A stretch of DNA of 64,000 nt, taken from NCBI GenBank assembly GCA_965153455.1, contig OZ234495.1:22936875-23000874 (forward strand). Direction: 5' to 3'. The stretch comes from Sphagnum compactum (Eukaryota > Bryophyta > Sphagnopsida > Sphagnales). Shown here piece after piece: positions 58,886 through 64,000 of this stretch (positions are counted from its first letter, which is position 1; the number at the start of each line of letters is the position of its first letter). The notes under the pieces were generated by a model. The model had not been told where the DNA came from. It made no database searches and worked only from the letters and a program-made list of their open reading frames with translations. A program made the position numbers and the translations under genes.

Positions 58886-59463
58886 AGCTTCGCGCTCTTC
58901 TCCCTCATTACGAATTCCTTCTTCTTTGTCGCGAAATTCCGAGTTTGTGGGATCGAGATCGCTTCGGGCGATTGGGTTCAAGCATCTTCTCTACAATTCA
59001 ACTCTTGTTTTTCTCTTTTGGAACTGTTTTTGGGCGGATTTTGGCAGAGATTTTTTGTTTTATTGACCAAGGGTTTTAGCACTCTGTTCTTCTGCATTTG
59101 GCATTTTGACCCACTTTGCTGCTTTCATTGCTTCTCTTATCTGTGGTTTTCTGGAGGGTTGTTGGAAGTTGGTCTTGTGGAAAAAGAATTGAGGACATTG
59201 TCTTGGATTCTTTGTCGTGAGTTTTGTGTTTGTCTTTTCGAGTGTTTTTTTTTGCTGTGCGTGGTTGGGCTATCTTGTGTTTTGCAAGAGAGGCATTGTT
59301 GGAAAAACGGGGTTCGGAGAACAGTTAGCGATTCTGCTTTGGTGAAGGACCTGTGTTTTTGCTCTCTCCGTCTTTCTGTTATGCTTGTTCTGACCAGAAG
59401 GGATTCAAAACGGCTAGTTCTTCTTCTCCTGCTACCCGCATCAGAAAGATAGACAGAAGTGCA
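58886..59463 (+). other. Long 5' leader of copy 4
   Basis: Between the core promoter and the start codon lie about 580 bp, against about 230-250 bp in the other copies. The extra part is T/G rich (TTTTGTTTTATTGACC, TTGCTTCTCTTATC) and may contain a leader intron, but no donor/acceptor pair stands out. An open frame covers it by chance. Confidence 0.4.
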
Positions 59464-59652
59464 ATGGGGGTCGCATATGCATCAGGTTCGCGTCAAACGG
59501 CAGAGAAGCAAAGGAGGCCTCTTCCTAGGCGTGGCCAAGTGAAGGCCGCCATCGCCGCTTCGTGGTTACACACACTGGCGTCGATCGTTCATGGGGCACG
59601 CTCTGTGGCCTTAAGCCACTCGCACTCCGGATGGAGCTTCCGGTCGAACTGA
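59464..59652 (+). CDS. Small basic RGQVK protein, copy 4
   Basis: This is the most diverged copy, 62 residues: MGVAYASGSRQTAEKQ, RRPLPRRGQVKAAIAAS, WLHTLASIVHGARSVAL, SHSHSGWSFRSN. It carries a single Glu, the only acidic residue in the family, and changes Arg to Gly before WSFRS. RGQVKAAIAAS and VHGARS are unchanged, which supports purifying selection on these blocks. The start context is GCAATGGG. The gene is intact; function is unknown. Confidence 0.78.
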   Translation: MGVAYASGSRQTAEKQRRPLPRRGQVKAAIAASWLHTLASIVHGARSVALSHSHSGWSFRSN

Positions 59653-60070
59653 AGAACAAACGGAAGGATTGTGATTTCTACCATTTAAAGCTAGATGCAA
59701 AGATTTACAAACATTTCCAGAGCTCGGATTCGAATACATCACGAGCTGACAAGGAACAAGAAGAAAAACAACTACAAGAACATAGGGTGGTCCAAGCTTT
59801 GACGAAGGCGAGAGCAGGATGCCAATCTGAAGAAAAAAAATTGTTTCATTTCTTGATTCATTCTTGCAAGAAATTTGTGGATCTACGGCAGATGCAAGGC
59901 CAAGGTTTCATATCTCCCAAAATGTGGAGAGAGGTCCAGCGCTGAGCAAGAACAAAGTCGGAAGCATGTCTGGTGATGAAGGCGGAGAGCGAGCCATTGC
60001 GAAGAATGTCGATGTCAAGAGAATCGGCTTCGTCAACGCAGCTTCACTAAATTCCTGACTTTCTCCGAGT
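59653..60070 (+). other. Conserved downstream tract, copy 4
   Basis: GAGCTGACAAGGAACAAGAA, GAGCAAGAACAAAGTCGGAA, GCATGTCTGGTGATGAAGGC and TTCACTAAATTCCTGA align with the same places in copy 3. An open frame (59562-59945) crosses from the gene into this region in another frame and has no counterpart in the other copies. Confidence 0.45.
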
Positions 60071-60302
60071 ACTGTAATACTGCGCTTTCTCGGTAGAAAA
60101 TGTTTGAAGGCACTTACAGGTTCAGTGAAGGAGGAAAAAAAACCCCAATTGCTCACTGTCGTTTTGCAAGTTAGAAACTCTTATTTGGAGTTGCACTGCA
60201 GAGGTCATGGAGGGCAGAGAAATTACTAGAGAGAGATTCTTGCTCAGGCTTTGTTGTTGCAATGTGGTCAAATTACTGGCATCAGAAAGTTTGCCAAACC
60301 CT

Positions 60303-60620
60303 AAGCTCTTCTTTTCTGTGAATACTACCAATCTTCCGAACAAAAGTTTCTCAAATCATAAACTTGAAACACTGATGTTTTGTGCATAATATCATCCTCA
60401 ATTTGGAAGTTGCTTTGTTGGTCAAATTTTGCAATGCTATGGTGCAAGAGCAGAAGCTCAAGCTCTTTCTTTTCTGTGAATACTACCAATTTTCCAAACA
60501 AAAGGTTCTCAAATTGTAAACTTGAAACACTGATGTTTTGTGCATAAGATCATCCTCAACATGGAAGTTGCTTTGTTGGTCAAATTTTGCAATACTACGG
60601 TGCAAGAAAAGCAGCTCTGA
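60303..60620. repeat. ~158-bp direct duplication
   Basis: AAGCTCTT(T)CTTTTCTGTGAA, CTTGAAACACTGATGTTTTG and GTTGCTTTGTTGGTCAAATT occur twice in the same order, with a period of about 157 bp and few differences. Confidence 0.85.
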
Positions 60621-60819
60621 AGCCTGCCATGATACATGGTGATGAAAAGTTCATAAGATTTTGAAAAGGATGAAGGTTGAAAGTTTTGCATTTTCTGTAA
60701 TGAATCTGGTGTTAAGAGATTTGGTGAAATCGGTCCTGTTTTGTGTGTTTGTGTCAGTGCAAAAGTGTATGATGCTTCCCATGTCTACATGCAATTGCAA
60801 TTTACACAAATATGTGCCA

Positions 60820-61030
60820 TTTTGTGCAATGTACAATGTACACCAATGTGTGCCATTCCTGAGCCTTGTCCTTTGGGGCAATGTACAATGTACACCAATG
60901 TGTGCCATTCTTGAGCATTTTCCTTTCAGGCAAATGTCGATGTGTGCCATTCTTGAGCATTGTCCTTGGGGCAAATGTCTAATGTACACCAATGTGTGCA
61001 TTAGACATTGTCCTTTTGAGCATTGTCTAA
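60820..61030. repeat. Imperfect ~60-bp minisatellite
   Basis: CAATGTACAATGTACACCAA, TGTGTGCCATTCTTGAGCAT and GTCCTTTGGGGCA recur three to four times. The frame 60661-61119 remains open through it and encodes Cys/Met-rich repeats, but there is no sign of a real protein. Confidence 0.8.
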
Positions 61031-61129
61031 TGCGTATCCCAATTGCGGAGGGATTCTTTTGGAGCAAGAATGTAGGACTTGACAACAGTGTTGTTATCAG
61101 AAGACTTAAGTTTATTTGAGTCCTTGAGC

Positions 61130-63120
61130 TCAAGGTTCCCCAAAATTAAAATCTAGAACTGGAGAAAAAAATAAAAAGACTGGAACAAGAATTTCATAAA
61201 TCATCACCTAGTTGTTAAATATCTGGAGGCTGTCTATAAGAGTTTTTAACTCAGAAGTCCTGAATTGTGTCAACCATCACCATGCCTAAATGTTGGTAAT
61301 TTTTACATGAAGGCACCACTCTTGCACTCAGATTTGTCTTCGCATCCACACTTTTGACCTCGTTCCTTGCTAAACCCCTAACTACCTACATATGGCAAGC
61401 CATGCACTTGGTTAGTTTTAGCATTCACCTCATCTCGTGAACCTCCCAAGTCTTGGGCTAACCTTAACCCCTAGACAGGTGTGATTAAAACTCAGCATGG
61501 ACTTCCCAACTAGTTCAAAGCCTCTTCACTTGAGATTACCACTTCCCATCTCAGGGTCTAATCGCGATCTTGTCTATTTTGAGGACTTAAAGCATCAAAG
61601 TGGAGGCCTCCTCTGATTCCTCACTTAGAAAAAATGTCTTTTTTTCAAACTTTCACTATTCGCACCTATGCAAGTTATGAGCGACGTCAAATTGAAAGTC
61701 AAACTCAACTCAACACTACTCATAACCTAATCTGTCACAAAGACCACCCCATAATGGTCCAGACTTGGGGCCCGACTAGGCAAGCCACTCCACGTGAAGG
61801 TTTGCCTAGAAGGGCATGTCAACTACCCTCTCATTTTGCAAGGTTTTCAAATTTGAAGATTTAGGACACCTAGCAACAACACTCGAAAAACACCAAAGAC
61901 CTTATGTGTAGGGTAATAGGTCTCTCATTTAGTGGTAGGCAAAGCCCTCAGTCACAGGCTTTACTGGAATAATGGCCCACATGAGGTTGAGGGGCCCCTT
62001 ATTCCCATAAAACCCATAACTAAGGGCTTTATTGTGTGTAAAAGACGTGGACAAAGTTTTTCATGTTTTATTTTCATTTTTCAGTGATACCTGGCAGATA
62101 CCTCAGGATATTGTGCCAAAAAAATTTAAAAGGAGGACAGGCATTTTGAAAAAATTAATGCCCATAAGAGTAGGCATTGCTTTTTTCAAAAGCCTGGAGG
62201 CATCATGTTTATTGAAATGCCTGAACTTCATGAAAAAAAATAAAAAATTGGCCATGCAGGAACTGGTTTATATTGGGTTCTTTGCAAAAAGTTTAGTATG
62301 TTGTTTTTACAGGACCATTTTGGTCATATCATCATCCCCGCATCATTACAAAGACAATTCAAAAATATCTACCTCATTTTCAAGCCTAATTACATAATTA
62401 CTTTTTTTATTAATTTTATAATAATTATCTTCCACCTTTCCTAATAACTATCTCCATTATATACTATCTCTCTCTTTTTCCTTATCCACCAACATGGATA
62501 TAAAAAATTTTAAAAATAACATGTGTCTTTTCATGTCCATAAAATGTATATTAATTTAAAGTTAAATTTGACATTGACATAAATATATGAAAACATTAAA
62601 AAAAAATTAAAATAGTTGATCATCGTTGGTAGTGCGCAGCAACGGGGAGCTCAAATGAATTGTAACATGGCCCCCAACTATAATATGAAAATCCAACCAG
62701 GTCTCGACGTGGGTGTAAGAGGCCTTTTGTAGTAATAAGGCGCCTTCTCTGTTCAGGAGGCATTATTCACAAAATGTAAGGTGCCCTCCAAATACACCAT
62801 GAAATTTCTCTGAGTGCTGGACAGATATTTCCTAACCAAGAGCGGATTTCTAACTGAAAATCAGATCATGTGCCAAGTATGGCTTGTGCAAGAAGATTTC
62901 ATCCACGAAGGTAACTTCTAGCAAACTATAGAAACATTATTGCACATTCATACTCCAGTTTTGTGTAAGGCAGCAGGGCATTACACCGAGGTGGGGCCCC
63001 AAGCCAGAGTTTTGGTGTGTAATGCCCAGCTACCATGGCATTACCTGGCGTAATGTGACAAGTGTCTATGAGTCGGAGGCCCCGATATACTGGCCCACCG
63101 TGCGCTTGGAAGACGCAATG
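61130..63120. other. Intergenic part of unit 4
   Basis: No gene is supported. AAGGTGCCCTCCAAAT and TTTCTC(T/C)(G/C)AGTGCT near 62775-62820 recur near 55900-55940 in unit 3, so part of it belongs to the duplicated segment. A GGAATAA...TTATTCC inverted pair lies near 61968-62006, and GTAATGCC/GGCATTAC words near 63020-63045. Confidence 0.45.
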
Positions 63121-63159
63121 CCTGGCCAAGAGGTCAGTACACTTTCAAGAGAAGCTTCC

Positions 63160-63385
63160 ACAGAAAGCTTTCAACTGAAGATGCTATTCTGCACAGTTGG
63201 TCTCATTGTAAACTTTCACTTGTCAAGCTTTCAACAGAATACATGCTTTTCTGAAGTGGTTTCCAGAGAAACTTCAATAGAAACTTCTGAGCCTAAGCAA
63301 GGAGGGTCTGATTTAAAGCTTTTTACTGCTCCTCGACATGTAAGCTTTCAACAGAAGATGCTTTTCTGAAGTGGGTTTCCAAAGA
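63160..63385. repeat. AAGCTTTCAACAGAAGATGC repeats
   Basis: Three spaced copies of AAGCTTTCAACAGAA(G/T)A followed by TGCTTTTCTGAAGTGG-like sequence start near 63164, 63220 and 63341. They correspond in position to the 69-bp arrays of units 1 and 2 and share the AGAGAAACTTC core. Confidence 0.65.
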
Positions 63386-64000
63386 AACTTCCACAGCTGG
63401 CCTCATCAAGTTTGCATGTTCCTTATGAACAACCTGCAGATGAAGGGGAGCAAGTGACCATTTGGCGCCTGTCCATGATCAATTATGTCCGGTGACCAAC
63501 TTGAGCTGCGTAGTTACCGCACATAATCTCACCACTCCTGTAGCTTGATTATATGCTGGTTACTTAGTCTATAATTGAGGAGGTGGGGAGATGTCATCAT
63601 TCATCACCCGACCATCACATCTTGCAAAGTGTCCATCTTGGAAGGTTTACAGTGACTTTCTTTTCTGACTTGCTTTCTAATTTGTGAAGAGTCAGATAAT
63701 TGGAGATTCCACTGACTTCAACTTTCAAACGAATTTGACAAACTAGTCAGAAACAAACTAGTCAGAAATTCAGTTCCACCGTTTGAAAAATAAATAAAAA
63801 TTATGAACTTGAAGCTCGTCTCTCAGTTTCTTTTTTAAGTCATTTTTTCCATGGCGAGCACCCATTTGCACACGCATCAAGTCACTGGTCCTTGTAACGC
63901 ATGGTCCCCCTTCTTGCATGTGAAGGAAATCCACGTTTCACCCCGCCCGGGTTTTCTGCCAAATCTTCTTCCGGGCATCTGAAAAGCGTCACCTACGCTA

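Larger units (their letters stand above)
57975..64000 (+). repeat. Tandem segment unit 4 (runs to the window edge)
   Basis: The unit begins with CATTTATCATCCGGAGCTGT-type sequence like 46790 and carries the promoter blocks, the small gene at 59464, and downstream repeats. At 63690-63890 it has the ACAAACTAGTCAGAAATT...CACCCATTTGC block found at 41420, 51110 and 56520. It is more diverged than units 2 and 3 and larger, partly from the expanded leader and the 60.3-61.1 kb repeats. Confidence 0.7.

Noticed and set aside
58721-59452. 243-codon open frame upstream of small-protein copy 4
   Set aside because: It runs through the conserved core promoter and leader. The homologous parts in the other copies are in different, broken frames, and the composition is Phe/Leu/Cys-rich as in T/G-rich leader DNA.

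Overview
The window looks like nuclear DNA of a land plant with a large, gene-poor, repeat-rich genome. The grounds are spliced genes with GT-AG introns, a phenylalanine ammonia-lyase (PAL) gene, plant-type TTTAGGG repeats scattered in the sequence, Ty1/copia and hAT relics and many MITE-like elements. The PAL protein has the [10 protein letters not shown] form that I associate with non-flowering plants, and it lacks an intron at the usual angiosperm site. A fern or lycophyte is my best guess, with a gymnosperm as the alternative; this is inference, not proof.

Layout. 1-7360: AT-rich DNA with MITE-like elements, a 37-bp minisatellite and members of an AGCCAAA-rich dispersed family. 7360-11480: one two-exon PAL gene whose MIO triad reads Ser-Ser-Gly, followed by a 58-bp minisatellite. 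11500-19590: intergenic DNA with a duplicated 194-bp repeat, a hAT-type MITE with target duplication, a Tourist-like MITE with perfect 20-bp ends, a 79-bp tandem duplication with telomere-like repeats, and a 36-bp in-frame repeat. 19590-22063: a five-exon gene for an alanine/glutamate/lysine-rich coiled-coil protein, with a promoter made of six ~85-bp tandem units ending at a TATA box. 22064-27290: AT-rich DNA without a supportable gene. 27290-31890: a degenerate Ty1/copia element, split by a small gag-only LTR element whose 5' LTR itself holds an insert, plus a second copia RNase H relic. 31900-38560: intergenic.

38560-64000: four tandem copies of a ~4-6 kb segment. Each holds one tiny intact gene for a 61-63 residue, very basic protein with the invariant core RGQVKAAIAAS. 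Promoter blocks, core promoter, start context and downstream sequence are recognisable in all four. A 4.3-kb hAT relic with degraded transposase, matching ends and a likely target duplication sits between copies 1 and 2. This small-protein cluster is the strongest candidate in the window for an undescribed gene system.

The confident protein-coding genes are therefore six: PAL, the coiled-coil protein and the four small paralogues. PAL opens the phenylpropanoid pathway. Nothing shows that it cooperates with the others, although the CCGTCRGAT-type promoter motif occurs upstream of both the coiled-coil gene and the small-protein copies.
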